A stretch of 64,000 bases of DNA from Adhaeribacter rhizoryzae (GTDB lineage: Bacteria > Bacteroidota > Bacteroidia > Cytophagales > Hymenobacteraceae): contig NZ_VWSF01000002.1 in the NCBI RefSeq assembly GCF_008629685.1, forward strand, positions 62,001-126,000, in the 5' to 3' direction. The stretch's first letter is position 1. Each line of letters starts with the position of its first letter. Both the position numbers and the translations under genes were made by a program. This document shows, piece by piece, positions 18,615 to 27,723 of this stretch. The notes beneath the pieces were generated by a model. The model was not told the DNA's origin and searched no databases. It worked only from the letters and a program-made list of their open reading frames with translations.

Positions 18615-18647
18615 CAAAGGTAGCCAAAGATTTTAAAATTAGGCAAA
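18615..18647 (-). promoter_or_regulatory. Bacteroidota-type promoter of fabG
   Basis: The minus strand has TTTG (18647-18644), 21 bases, then TACCTTTG (18622-18615), matching the TTTG/TAnnTTTG pattern. Only four bases separate the -7 box from the ATG, so the message could be leaderless or nearly so. Confidence 0.5.
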
Positions 18648-18777
18648 AGCCTTAGGTTAAATACCTTTGGTACCGCCACAAACGCCCGCACGGAAATTTG
18701 TTTTAAGTAAAAAATGCCAAATCAATTTTTATTAGGTTTTGTAAATAGCTAAAATTGCAGGCATTTTACCGGCAGAG

Positions 18778-19362
18778 ATGAGAAGCGCAGCAGTAATAAT
18801 ATTCTTTTTTTTAAGTACTAGCCTGGTGGCGCAGGCCCAAAGTGAAGCCCCAATAATATTAGACCCGGCGGTGGCAAGCCCCGCTGATTCGGTGCAGGTA
18901 GTAGCTAAACCGCTTACGGCGGAAGAACTTTTAGCGAAAGAACGTTTGGAAAAACAACTGTTAGCGAAGTTAGATAAGAAAAACGGCTTCCGGGATGTGC
19001 AGTTGGGTACGCACATTAAATTCTTTAAGAAAACTAAGCGCGAATGGCAGGAAGAAGAAGATTATAATTGCCGTCGCGCCACCGATAAATTATCGATTAA
19101 TGGTATGCCGCTTACCGAAATTGTTTACGGTTTTCATAAGGGGCGCCTGAACCATATTTACATTACCGCACCCGGTATTGAGAATAGCCGCGAGTTGTTA
19201 AAGTTTTTCCAATCGGTTTATGGACCGGGACAGTTGGTTTATGAAGAAACTGCAGAATTTGATAATATGGTGGAGTGGGCCGGTAAAAAAATAATATTAA
19301 CTTACAGCGAAGTAGCCAGTAAAAAAGAAGGCTTTTTTCACTTTTTTGCCGCTGATAAATAA
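18778..19362 (+). CDS. small exported protein of unknown function
   Basis: A 194-residue protein with a signal peptide (about 1-20, ending LVAQAQS). A short charged helix follows (LTAEELLAKERLEKQLLAKL), then a compact alpha/beta region with FRDVQLGTHIKFFKK, YNCRRATDKLSING, IVYGFHKGRLNHIYI and a C-terminal WAGKKIILTYSEV. I do not recognise a family with certainty; the pattern resembles small periplasmic proteins of about 150 residues. It is divergent from fabG and convergent with the TPR gene at 19483, with a shared terminator between. Confidence 0.75.
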   Translation: MRSAAVIIFFFLSTSLVAQAQSEAPIILDPAVASPADSVQVVAKPLTAEELLAKERLEKQLLAKLDKKNGFRDVQLGTHIKFFKKTKREWQEEEDYNCRRATDKLSINGMPLTEIVYGFHKGRLNHIYITAPGIENSRELLKFFQSVYGPGQLVYEETAEFDNMVEWAGKKIILTYSEVASKKEGFFHFFAADK

Positions 19363-19423
19363 AAGCAGTTATCAGTTAACAGTAATCAATAAACAGTTAG
19401 CAGTTAGAATTGAATATTGGGGA

Positions 19424-19475
19424 AATAAACAAAGCGCCCTTGCTTTTAAGTAAAAGCAAGGGCGCTTTGTTTATT
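19424..19475. terminator. bidirectional intrinsic terminator
   Basis: A perfect 25-base stem (19424-19448 with 19451-19475; core caaagcgcccttgctttta) and 2-base loop lies between two converging genes (ends 19362 and 19483). A/T runs on either side let it serve both strands. Confidence 0.93.
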
Positions 19476-19482
19476 GCAATAG

Positions 19483-20088
19483 TTATTCTTTGCAGTATTT
19501 ATTTAAAGCTTTTTCCGCCCGTTCATCGTTAGGAGCGATTTTTTTCCAGTCGGCGCAGGCGCCTTTATCGTCCCGTATTTCGTATTTGGCCAAGCCCCGG
19601 TTGTAGTAAGCTTCGGTAAAAGTAGAATCGAGTTTTATGACATAATTATAATCCTGGATAGCGGCCCGACTGTTTAACATGCCCATTTTGGCCGCTGCCC
19701 GGTACATATACATATCCTTATCATCGGGTTTTAGCTTGATAATTTTTGTAAAATCGGCTACGGCGCCGCGGTAATCATCAATTTTTACTTTTGCCACGGC
19801 GCGGTTATAATAAGCATCCAGGTTGGTTGGCTCGTACCGGATTACTGTGTTGTAATCTTTTATGGCTTCTTTGTAGTTCTTCAGTTCAATATTGGCCTTG
19901 GCCCGGCTTTTATAGGCATCTACGTTTTTCGGGTTTACTTCTATTACGTTCGAGTAAAATTTTACTTGCCGCTTATGTTCCGAAACCGGAATTTTTACCG
20001 TGGGTGCGTTGGTTGCCATCATTGAAGTTTGGGAAAAGCCCACACTTGCCAGCAGCAATAAAGGAATAAAGAGTAAAATTTTTTTCAT
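19483..20088 (-). CDS. exported TPR-repeat protein
   Basis: A 201-residue protein with a signal peptide (MKKILLFIPLLLLASVGFSQ) and about four tetratricopeptide repeats between residues 35 and 185 (for example YKEAIKDYNTVIRYEPTNLD and YRGAVADFTKIIKLKPDDKD). TPR proteins mediate protein-protein contacts; the partner is unknown. The C-terminus has DDKGACADWKKIA and ends NKYCKE, an ending shared with the next gene (QAACQDWTMARDKG, KKYCSK), so the two are tandem paralogues. The gap between them is 160 bases, so co-transcription is uncertain. Confidence 0.85.
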   Translation of the reverse strand: MKKILLFIPLLLLASVGFSQTSMMATNAPTVKIPVSEHKRQVKFYSNVIEVNPKNVDAYKSRAKANIELKNYKEAIKDYNTVIRYEPTNLDAYYNRAVAKVKIDDYRGAVADFTKIIKLKPDDKDMYMYRAAAKMGMLNSRAAIQDYNYVIKLDSTFTEAYYNRGLAKYEIRDDKGACADWKKIAPNDERAEKALNKYCKE

Positions 20089-20248
20089 ACCTCTTCGTTT
20101 TTATAGATTTTACACCAGTTTTTTTACCAGGATTGGAAAGTTAGTAAAAAAAAGTATTATTATCCTATAAAAAAGTGCTTTTTTAAAGCGGATTGGCAGA
20201 TTTTTTAATAAATCTGTTAGTATAAATATTTGCTCCCAAGGGGTTAGC

Positions 20249-20962
20249 TCATTTACTGCAATATTTTTTCAGGTAATTTTCGGCGGTGCTAATACCTTTG
20301 TCGCGGGCCATGGTCCAATCCTGGCAAGCAGCTTGGTTTTCTTTTAAGGTCCTATGAATAATGCCGCGGTTAAAGTAAGCTTCGGCCAAATCCGGATTGT
20401 ATTCAATAGCTTTGTTGTAATCGGCTAATGCTTCCTGAAAAGATTTGGTCCGGAAAAAAGCGTTAGCCCGGTTCTGGTAAGCTACCGCGTAATCGGGTTT
20501 TAGCATCAGGGCTTTGTTGTAATCGGTAATAGCACCGGTAATATCTTTTAGCTTGGCCCGGGAATAACCCCGGTTATTATAGGCATTGGCGTAATCGGCA
20601 TTTAGCGTTAAAGCTTTGTTGTAGTCGGTAATGGCGCCTTTAAAATCTTTTTGCTGGGTTTTAACATCGCCGCGGTATTTATAAGCCTCCGGGTCACCGT
20701 CTTTCAGTACCAGCGATTGGTTCAGGTCTTCGGTAGCGCCCCCAAAATCTTTAAGTTCGTAACGGGCAATTCCTCTTAGTTTGTAAAGCTCCGGGTCGTC
20801 CGGTTTTTTTTCCAGGGCTTTGGTATATTCCGCAATAGCGCCTTCGTAATCGTTGCGTTCGGCCAGGCTTAAACCGCTTTTAGCGTAATATTTTGCTCCT
20901 TTGGGTAAGCACGCGGTTGTTAATAACAAAGCCAGAAAAATCAGGTTCAGGTAGAATTTCAT
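20249..20962 (-). CDS. TPR-repeat lipoprotein
   Basis: A 237-residue protein with a lipoprotein signal (LALLLTTAC, Cys about residue 18) and about five consecutive TPR motifs (DYEGAIAEYTKALEKKPDDP, DFKGAITDYNKALTLNADYA and so on). It is a paralogue of the TPR gene at 19483-20088, sharing the Cys-Asp-Trp C-terminal signature and a KYC ending; the paired Cys residues might form a disulphide. Probably anchored in the envelope and acting as a scaffold. Substrate or partner unknown. Confidence 0.87.
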   Translation of the reverse strand: MKFYLNLIFLALLLTTACLPKGAKYYAKSGLSLAERNDYEGAIAEYTKALEKKPDDPELYKLRGIARYELKDFGGATEDLNQSLVLKDGDPEAYKYRGDVKTQQKDFKGAITDYNKALTLNADYANAYNNRGYSRAKLKDITGAITDYNKALMLKPDYAVAYQNRANAFFRTKSFQEALADYNKAIEYNPDLAEAYFNRGIIHRTLKENQAACQDWTMARDKGISTAENYLKKYCSK

Positions 20963-21105
20963 AGTAAAGGTTGTAGCTGGTGGTTTGGGGTACCGGAATT
21001 TAATTGTGTTTACACTTACTGCTTAACGCAAAAATTGTTCCTGATAAATATAATTATAAACCTATATTTTTATAAGCCGTTACGCTATACGGCTTCCTGT
21101 TTAAT

Positions 21106-21141
21106 CCGTTTGTGAAATAGAGACCGTTTGTGAAATAGAGA
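21106..21141 (+). repeat. 2 x 18-base perfect tandem duplication in the lpdA promoter
   Basis: ccgtttgtgaaatagaga occurs at 21106-21123 and again at 21124-21141 with no spacer. Each copy holds a TTTG, so the duplication doubles the -33 promoter box of lpdA. Confidence 0.9.
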
Positions 21142-21157
21142 TATTCAGGTAAATTTG
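21127..21157 (+). promoter_or_regulatory. Bacteroidota housekeeping promoter of lpdA
   Basis: TTTG (21127-21130), a 19-base spacer, then TAAATTTG (21150-21157) is a full match to the TTTG/TAnnTTTG primary-sigma consensus of Bacteroidota. The predicted transcription start near 21163 gives a leader of about 27 bases to the ATG at 21191. Confidence 0.75.
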
Positions 21158-21190
21158 CGCCATCTTTAATAAACGTAAAACGCTATCAAA

Positions 21191-22588
21191 ATGGCATCAG
21201 CATCATACGATTTAATAGTAATAGGTAGTGGACCAGGCGGTTACGTAGCCGCTATCCGGGCTTCGCAATTAGGCCTGAAAGTAGGCGTGGTAGAAAAAGC
21301 CGAATTGGGCGGCATTTGTTTGAACTGGGGCTGTATTCCTACCAAAGCTTTATTAAAAAGTGCACAGGTTTTCGAATATATTCAACACGCTAAAGATTAC
21401 GGCATTAACGTAACCGATGCTTCTGCTGATTTTGGCGCGGTAGTAGCTCGCAGCCGCGGCGTAGCCAATGGCATGAGCAAAGGCATTCAGTTTTTGTTCC
21501 GGAAAAATAAAATAGATCATATTGCCGGTTACGGTAAGTTAATGGGCAATAAAAAAATAGAAGTTACCGCCGCCGATGGCACCAAAAGCACCGTGGAAGC
21601 GCCGCATATTATTCTGGCAACCGGTGCCCGCTCGCGCGAACTGCCCAACCTGCCCATCGACGGCAAGAAAATTATTGGCTACCGCGAGGCCATGGTACTG
21701 GAAAATCAACCTAAATCAATGGTAGTAGTTGGTTCCGGCGCTATTGGGGTAGAGTTTGCTTATTTCTACAACGCCATGGGTACCCAGGTAACCATTGTGG
21801 AATATATGCCCAATGTGGTGCCCATTGAAGACGAAGAAGTTTCGAAACAACTCGAAAAATCGTTTAAAAAAGCCGGTATTAATATTTTAACCAATGCTTC
21901 GGTAGAGGCCGTAGATACCAGCGGCGAAGGCTGCAAAGTACGGGTTAAAAAAGCCAACGGCGAAGAGTTTATCGATTGCGATATTGTGTTATCGGCGGTA
22001 GGTATTGCCACTAACCTGGAGAACTTAGGCCTGGAAGAAGTAGGCGTAGCCGTAGAAAAAGGCCGCGTAGTAACCGACGATTTTTACAAAACCAATATAG
22101 AAGGCATTTACGCCATCGGCGATATTGTAAAAGGTCCGGCTTTGGCGCACGTTGCTTCGGCCGAAGGTATTATTTGCGTAGAAAAAATTGCCGGTCACCA
22201 TCCGGAGCCGCTCGATTACAAAAATATTCCGGGTTGTACTTATTGCGCGCCCGAAATTGCATCGGTAGGTTACACCGAAAAAGAAGCCCGCGCTTTGGGT
22301 CGTGAAATTAAAGTAGGTAAATTTCCGTTCTCCGCTTCGGGTAAAGCCAGCGCCGGCGGCGTAAAAGATGGCTTTATTAAAGTTATTTTCGATGCCAAAT
22401 ACGGCGAGTGGTTAGGTGCCCACATGATTGGCGCGAACGTAACCGAAATGATTGCCGAGGTAGTGGTTGCCCGTAAACTTGAAACCACCGGCCACGAAAT
22501 TATTAAATCGGTGCACCCGCACCCAACTATGTCGGAAGCCATTATGGAAGCAACTGCTGCCGCTTACGACGAGGTAATTCACTTGTAA
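21191..22588 (+). CDS. lpdA: dihydrolipoyl dehydrogenase (E3)
   Basis: A 465-residue FAD/NAD disulphide oxidoreductase, the E3 component that reoxidises dihydrolipoamide in 2-oxoacid dehydrogenase and glycine-cleavage complexes. It shows the FAD motif VIGSGPGGYVAA, the redox pair in GGICLNWGCIPTK (Cys43, Cys48), the NAD motif VVVGSGAIGVEFA, the second FAD contact YAIGDI and the active-site SVHPHPTMSE near the C-terminus. E1/E2 genes are not in the window. It has a clear promoter with a duplicated -33 box, and a terminator follows. Confidence 0.97.
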   Translation: MASASYDLIVIGSGPGGYVAAIRASQLGLKVGVVEKAELGGICLNWGCIPTKALLKSAQVFEYIQHAKDYGINVTDASADFGAVVARSRGVANGMSKGIQFLFRKNKIDHIAGYGKLMGNKKIEVTAADGTKSTVEAPHIILATGARSRELPNLPIDGKKIIGYREAMVLENQPKSMVVVGSGAIGVEFAYFYNAMGTQVTIVEYMPNVVPIEDEEVSKQLEKSFKKAGINILTNASVEAVDTSGEGCKVRVKKANGEEFIDCDIVLSAVGIATNLENLGLEEVGVAVEKGRVVTDDFYKTNIEGIYAIGDIVKGPALAHVASAEGIICVEKIAGHHPEPLDYKNIPGCTYCAPEIASVGYTEKEARALGREIKVGKFPFSASGKASAGGVKDGFIKVIFDAKYGEWLGAHMIGANVTEMIAEVVVARKLETTGHEIIKSVHPHPTMSEAIMEATAAAYDEVIHL

Positions 22589-22669
22589 AACGTTTTTACG
22601 TGATACGTTAGACGTAGTACGTTTTAAGTAAGACGTAAAACTTAGAACCTAGAACAGAATACTTAATTC

Positions 22670-22724
22670 GTCCCGGAATAGCAAGGCTTAGCGAATAGCC
22701 AACCTGTTCCGGGACTTGTTTTTT
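22670..22724 (+). terminator. terminator of lpdA
   Basis: gtcccggaa (22670-22678) pairs with ttccgggac (22707-22715) around an internally folded loop, followed by tgtttttt. It spans the region before ddl and shows that the open frame from 22716 is not the true ddl start. Confidence 0.75.
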
Positions 22725-22766
22725 AAGAAGAATATTTATCTTGTGCTTTTAAATATTAATAGCAGC

Positions 22767-23762
22767 ATGAAAAAAATAATAGCGCTGGTTACGGGCGGTT
22801 TTACCGGTGAATCGGTTATCTCGCTGAAAAGTGCGGCGGTAATTGGCCGGAACTTAGACCCGGAAAAGTTTGACGTTTATAAAATAATCATCACGCCCGA
22901 AAGCTGGTATTACGAAGACGAGAACGGTGGTAAATCTGAAATAAATAAAAACGATTTTTCTTTAACGCTGAACGGAAGCGTAGTTAAGTTCGACTGCGTA
23001 TTTATTGGTTTACACGGGTCGCCGGGCGAAGATGGCAAACTCCAGGGCTATTTCGATATGTTGAATATTCCGTATACTACCTGCGATGCGCTCACCTCGG
23101 CTATTACCATGAACAAAGGTTACACCAAAGCCATTGTGCAGGATATTCCGGAGTTACACGTAGCCAAATCTATCCAGTTATTTTCGAATAATGCCGATAA
23201 TGCTGCCCGGCTAACCCAAAACCTGCGCTTGCCCTTGTTTGTAAAACCGAATAATGGTGGTAGCAGCATTGGCATGAGCAAAGTTAAAGCAGAAGCCGAC
23301 CTGCCTGAAGCTTTGGCGAAAGCTTTTAACGAAGATACGCAGGTGCTGGTAGAAGAATTTATTAACGGCCGGGAATTTACCATTGGCATTTACCGGGGTA
23401 AGCAGGGTATTGCCGTGTTGCCGTCTACCGAAATTGTGAGCTCGAAAGAGTTTTTTGATTTTGAAGCCAAATATACCACCGGCGTTACCGAAGAAATTAC
23501 GCCCGGTCGCCTAACGCCCGACGAAAATCTGCGCGTAGAGAAAATTGCTAAAGCAGTTTTTGAAAAGCTAAATTGCAAAGGCGTAACCCGCATGGATTAT
23601 ATCCTGGAAGAAGGAAGCAATAATTTCTACTTCATCGAGATAAACACCGTGCCAGGCCAAACTGAGAACAGTTTAATTCCGCAACAGGTAAGAGCTGCCG
23701 GCCGCACCATTCAGGATTTTTATACCGAGTTGATAGAAGCTGCTTTGATTAGTAAGAAATAA
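22767..23762 (+). CDS. ddl: D-alanine--D-alanine ligase
   Basis: A 331-residue ATP-grasp ligase that joins two D-alanines for peptidoglycan precursors in the cytosol. Visible are the N-terminal IIALVTGGFTGESVISLKSA, the D-Ala site GLHGSPGEDGKLQGYFD, the ATP-binding FVKPNNGGSSIGMSKV and the metal and product site INTVPGQTENSLIPQQ. I place the start at 22767 (MKKIIALV); the longer frame from 22716 begins inside the lpdA terminator. A weak promoter (TTG, 18 bases, TATCTTG) overlaps that terminator. Full length for Ddl; monocistronic. Confidence 0.95.
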   Translation: MKKIIALVTGGFTGESVISLKSAAVIGRNLDPEKFDVYKIIITPESWYYEDENGGKSEINKNDFSLTLNGSVVKFDCVFIGLHGSPGEDGKLQGYFDMLNIPYTTCDALTSAITMNKGYTKAIVQDIPELHVAKSIQLFSNNADNAARLTQNLRLPLFVKPNNGGSSIGMSKVKAEADLPEALAKAFNEDTQVLVEEFINGREFTIGIYRGKQGIAVLPSTEIVSSKEFFDFEAKYTTGVTEEITPGRLTPDENLRVEKIAKAVFEKLNCKGVTRMDYILEEGSNNFYFIEINTVPGQTENSLIPQQVRAAGRTIQDFYTELIEAALISKK

Positions 23763-23783
23763 ATAATAGGCAACTAATATTTT

Positions 23784-23827
23784 AAATCCTGAACTACCGC
23801 TTGCCAAAGCTTGGTTCAGGATTTTTC
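23784..23827 (+). terminator. terminator of ddl
   Basis: aaatcctgaac and gttcaggattt form a stem around a 19-base loop, followed by ttttcttt, 22 bases after the ddl stop. Confidence 0.75.
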
Positions 23828-24559
23828 TTTTATATTGGTTCATTATTTCTGTTTTGAACAGACTCTTATGCCCTTAGTCGTATTATCACCGCCAACTTCA
23901 AAGCTTGCTTGCTGGTGTCGCCGGCGCAGCGTATTGGCTTCAGCCAATTAGTATTTCAGCCAAATTATTAACTGAAGTTATGCAAATGTTGAAAAAACAG
24001 GTTTAATGAACCCAATACTGTCATTCAGAAGGAACCTATTTAGCAGGTAACCAAATAGTTTCCTCCTGAATGACAGGGGTGGGCTCCTCTGACTAATATA
24101 CTGTTCAGAAGAATTTTTACGTAACAACACAAACTAAATATTAACAGCTTCTTTCTTTGAGAGAAGTAAAAGGCATGTAAATTAATATTAGTGTACTAAT
24201 ACTTTTCCTGACTTATAAATATTTTATCTACTTAGCAGGTGCTTATCTTCCTGGTATATTAAAAAAAACTAAAGGAAAAGTTATTTTTCGCCCTTGTTTT
24301 GGTTTGATTATACATTATATATTTCTATATTTAAGCTATAGCGAGTATGGTTTGCCTGCTTGCTGTATTTCCATTTCGACCCCATTTAAACCTTTAAAAC
24401 ACCATTTGCTAAATAGGCCTTCCGCAGCTTTAATAAATTGCTGGCTTGGGTATGTTGCAATACGCTCCTGATTGGATAATTTTCTTTTGTGCTGTAGCTT
24501 ATTAATAATAAAGGTTTACATAATCCTGTAATGAATATTTAAATATTAAATGGTGCATT
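23828..24559. other. intergenic region with palindromic repeat, upstream of susC-like gene
   Basis: About 730 bases with no gene. It contains a short dyad attggct-tc-agccaat (23933-23948), the palindromic element at 24018-24076, and a long AT-rich stretch that should hold the promoter of the SusC-like gene. A weak dyad tattagt-gt-actaata lies at 24186-24201. No regulator gene is present. Confidence 0.55.
24018..24076. repeat. palindromic element of the TGTCATTCAGGAGGAA family
   Basis: Arms of 24 bases (24018-24041 and 24053-24076) are complementary at 22 positions. A related, longer element lies at 44163-44290 and a single half-arm at 15507-15528, so this is a dispersed REP-like family in non-coding DNA. 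Confidence 0.75.
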
Positions 24560-27500
24560 ATGAAAAGAATATTTACTATAATAATGCTGTTGCTGCTAAT
24601 TATTGGTTTCCGGGAGGCGTGGGCCCAGGAAAAGGAAGTAAGCGGCATTGTTACCGACGAAAATAATACCGGCTTGCCGGGCGTGAGTGTTTTGTTAAAG
24701 GGCACCAGCACCGGAACTGCCACCGATGCCAACGGCAATTACCGGCTACGGGTTCCCGGCAACGAGGCCGTACTGGTATTTAGCTTTATTGGGTACGTTA
24801 CCCGCGAGGTGGCGGTAGGTAATCAAACAAATATTAACCTAAATCTGGCGGCCGACAGCAAACAACTAAACGAAGTGGTTGTAACGGCCTTGGGGATTTC
24901 GCGCGAAGCCCGCTCGCTGGGTTATGCCACGCAGGTAGTAGCTACCGAAGAAATAACCCGCAACCGGCAGGCCAATGTAGTAAATGCTTTGCAGGGGAAA
25001 GTAGCTGGCGCGCAAATATCGAGTACCGGTGGTGGGCCGGGCCAAGGCGCCAGCATTCGCATCCGCGGCATTAATTCCATTGATCATACCCGGCCCAACG
25101 AACCGCTGTTTGTAATTGATGGCATGCTGATGGATAACTCTACCAACACTTTTGGCGGTTCTTTAACCGAACTAAGAGGTTTGAGCAATCGGGCCGCCGA
25201 TATAAATCCGGATGATATTGAAAGCATTAACGTGCTGAAAGGAGGGGCGGCTACGGCTTTGTACGGTTTGCGCGGAGCTAATGGCGTAGTGGTTATTACC
25301 ACAAAAAAAGGCAGCGGCAACGGCATTCGGGTAAATTATACCGGCACTTACGGTTTCGAAAATATTAACAAAGTGCCCGAGGTGCAAACTACTTATACGG
25401 CCGGTGCTTTAGGCGTTTATAACCCAATTGCGCTGGCGCCGGCCTGGGGACCAACCATTGCCGAAGCAAAAGCCATTGACCCGGATCATCCGGATAAGTT
25501 GTACGAAAATTACAAACGGGCTTTCGATACCGGGCACCAGTTCCGTAATACCGTAAATTTTGCGGGTGGTACCGATGCCGCTAAGTTTTACGCGTCGTTG
25601 TCGCACTTCGACCACCAGGGCATGCTGCCGTTTACCAACTATAAAAATTATGCGGCCCGCTTAAACACCGATATTAAACTCAGCGATAAAGTCCGGACCG
25701 GGTTTAATATGAGTTTTACCAATTCGGGCGGCGACCGCTATAACTACGATCGGTTCGGCGAAAGTTTAGCTTATTTTTCGGGCCGTTGGGATGTACGCGA
25801 TTACCTAAACCCCGATGGTACCCAGGTGTGGCGTGGCACTAATAATCCCATTTACGGCGCGGCCACCAATAAATTACGCGATAACGTTAACCGTTTCCTG
25901 GGTGGCGTAACTTTTGGCTATGCGCCGTTCAAATGGCTCGATTTAAGTTACAAAGTTGGCCTCGATACCTACACCGATAACCGCTTCCGGACGGCACCCG
26001 CCCCCCGTGGCATTACCGGCGAACGCTTGTACGACAACGGCAGCGGTTTGGTAGGCGAATACAACACCAACTTCCGGACCTTTAACTCTACTTTTATTGC
26101 CACGCTAAACTCAAAATTCGGCGAAAATATAAATGCCACGTTGCGTTTGGGCCAAGATATTTACGACCGCAATGTAAAAAATACCGGGGTAGAAGGTACT
26201 GAATTAACGGTTTTCGACTGGTTTGTGCTTTCGAATGCCAAGGTGTTAACGCCCATCCGGCCTAATACCGAAAAATACCGGTTAATGGGGCTTTTTGGCG
26301 AAGCCACCCTGGACTATAAAAACTTTTTGTTTTTATCGGTTACCGGCCGCAACGATATTACCTCTTCTTTGCTCAAACCCAATAATTCTTTCTTTTACCC
26401 GTCGGTTAGTTTGGGTTATGTTTTTACCGAAAACTTCGATTTGCCCGCTTTTATTTCTTACGGAAAGCTGCGGGCCTCATACGCGGGTATTGGTAAAGAT
26501 GCTTTGCCTTATTCTACCACCACCGGTTACTCGCCTTACATTGGGGCTATCACGGGTACTATCATGAATAGTAATTTGCCTGCCGGCGTTACCGGTTTTA
26601 CCCGGGCTGCGTTGTTAGGCGATCCGGGGCTAAAGCCGGAATTTACGAATACCTACGAAGGTGGCCTGGAAATGAATTTTCTGGATAACCGGCTGGGCTT
26701 AGACCTGACATATTATTATTCCAAAAGCGTGGATCAAATTATACAGGCCAATATTTCGCCGGCCACCGGCTACGTGCGGGCCGCGGTTAATGCGGGCGAT
26801 ATGCTGAACAAAGGCATAGAGTTGGTTATGCGGGGTACGCCCGTAAAAACGACTGATTTTAACTGGGATATTAATTTGAATTTCTCGGCCAACCGCAATA
26901 AAATATTGAGCATCCGCGAAGACCTGACCCAGATTACTTACGCCGAACAGTTTGGCTACAGCGGCTCTACGGTTACCATGAAACTGATTCCGGGCGAGGC
27001 TTACGGCAATATTTACGGTTCGCATTATTTGCGGTACTACGGCAACGAAACCGAAGACCCTTTAAGAATAGATTACGCCAGACCCCTGGTAATTGGTGCC
27101 AACGGTTTTCCGATACGGGCGCCGCTCGCCAGCCAGAAAATATTGGGCAACACCCAACCTGATTGGATTGGCGGTATTACCAACACCTTTACCTATAAAA
27201 ACCTAAGCTTATCCGGATTAGTAGATGCCCGCTGGGGTTTCGAAAAATATAACCAGCTCGAAAACTTTTATTCAGCGTTTGGGATTGCCGATTATACTGC
27301 TAACCGCCGTGAAACCAAAGTTTTTGAAGGCGTTTTAGCCGATGGCACCCCAAATACCAAAGAAGTGTGGCTGGGCCAGGGTACCGGACCCGATGGCGTA
27401 GCTTACGGCGAAGGCTTTTACCGCAATTACCACCGCAACGTTTCCGAAAACTTTGTGCAGGATGCTTCCTGGATTCGGTTGCGCTCTTTAACCCTGGCGT

Positions 27501-27709
27501 ATAGTTTACCTCCGGCCTGGCTGCCCCGCAAATTTATCCGGAATGCCTCTGCATCGGTTACAGGTAATAATTTATGGCTCCATACCAATTACTACGGCCT
27601 CGATCCGGAGTCAAGTTCCGATAACAGCGGCAGCAACGTCGATGGTTTTGCCGGGTTTACTTATCCGGCCGCCCGCACCATTTTATTTACGTTAAACCTT
27701 GGCTTTTAA
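24560..27709 (+). CDS. SusC/RagA-type TonB-linked outer-membrane transporter
   Basis: A 1049-residue SusC-type transporter that takes up large ligands such as glycans or peptides across the outer membrane with its SusD partner. Order: signal peptide (about 1-22, ending EAWAQ), CarboxypepD_reg-like domain (about 26-105, GVSVLLKGTSTGTATDANGN), conserved NEVVVTALGI linker, plug (about 118-235, with VVNALQGKVAGAQI and VLKGGAATALYGLRGANGVV), and a barrel ending FTLNLGF. The SusD gene starts 14 bases after its stop. No glycoside hydrolase, peptidase or sigma/anti-sigma genes flank the pair, so its ligand is open. Confidence 0.96.
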   Translation: MKRIFTIIMLLLLIIGFREAWAQEKEVSGIVTDENNTGLPGVSVLLKGTSTGTATDANGNYRLRVPGNEAVLVFSFIGYVTREVAVGNQTNINLNLAADSKQLNEVVVTALGISREARSLGYATQVVATEEITRNRQANVVNALQGKVAGAQISSTGGGPGQGASIRIRGINSIDHTRPNEPLFVIDGMLMDNSTNTFGGSLTELRGLSNRAADINPDDIESINVLKGGAATALYGLRGANGVVVITTKKGSGNGIRVNYTGTYGFENINKVPEVQTTYTAGALGVYNPIALAPAWGPTIAEAKAIDPDHPDKLYENYKRAFDTGHQFRNTVNFAGGTDAAKFYASLSHFDHQGMLPFTNYKNYAARLNTDIKLSDKVRTGFNMSFTNSGGDRYNYDRFGESLAYFSGRWDVRDYLNPDGTQVWRGTNNPIYGAATNKLRDNVNRFLGGVTFGYAPFKWLDLSYKVGLDTYTDNRFRTAPAPRGITGERLYDNGSGLVGEYNTNFRTFNSTFIATLNSKFGENINATLRLGQDIYDRNVKNTGVEGTELTVFDWFVLSNAKVLTPIRPNTEKYRLMGLFGEATLDYKNFLFLSVTGRNDITSSLLKPNNSFFYPSVSLGYVFTENFDLPAFISYGKLRASYAGIGKDALPYSTTTGYSPYIGAITGTIMNSNLPAGVTGFTRAALLGDPGLKPEFTNTYEGGLEMNFLDNRLGLDLTYYYSKSVDQIIQANISPATGYVRAAVNAGDMLNKGIELVMRGTPVKTTDFNWDINLNFSANRNKILSIREDLTQITYAEQFGYSGSTVTMKLIPGEAYGNIYGSHYLRYYGNETEDPLRIDYARPLVIGANGFPIRAPLASQKILGNTQPDWIGGITNTFTYKNLSLSGLVDARWGFEKYNQLENFYSAFGIADYTANRRETKVFEGVLADGTPNTKEVWLGQGTGPDGVAYGEGFYRNYHRNVSENFVQDASWIRLRSLTLAYSLPPAWLPRKFIRNASASVTGNNLWLHTNYYGLDPESSSDNSGSNVDGFAGFTYPAARTILFTLNLGF

Positions 27710-27723
27710 TTCTTGGTGGCAGT

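Noticed and set aside
22716-22766. Upstream extension of ddl
   Set aside because: The region is the end of the lpdA terminator and encodes no family sequence; the start at 22767 matches Ddl N-termini.
23933-23948. Short dyad attggct-tc-agccaat
   Set aside because: No T-run, far from both flanking genes and short enough to arise by chance; recorded but not called.
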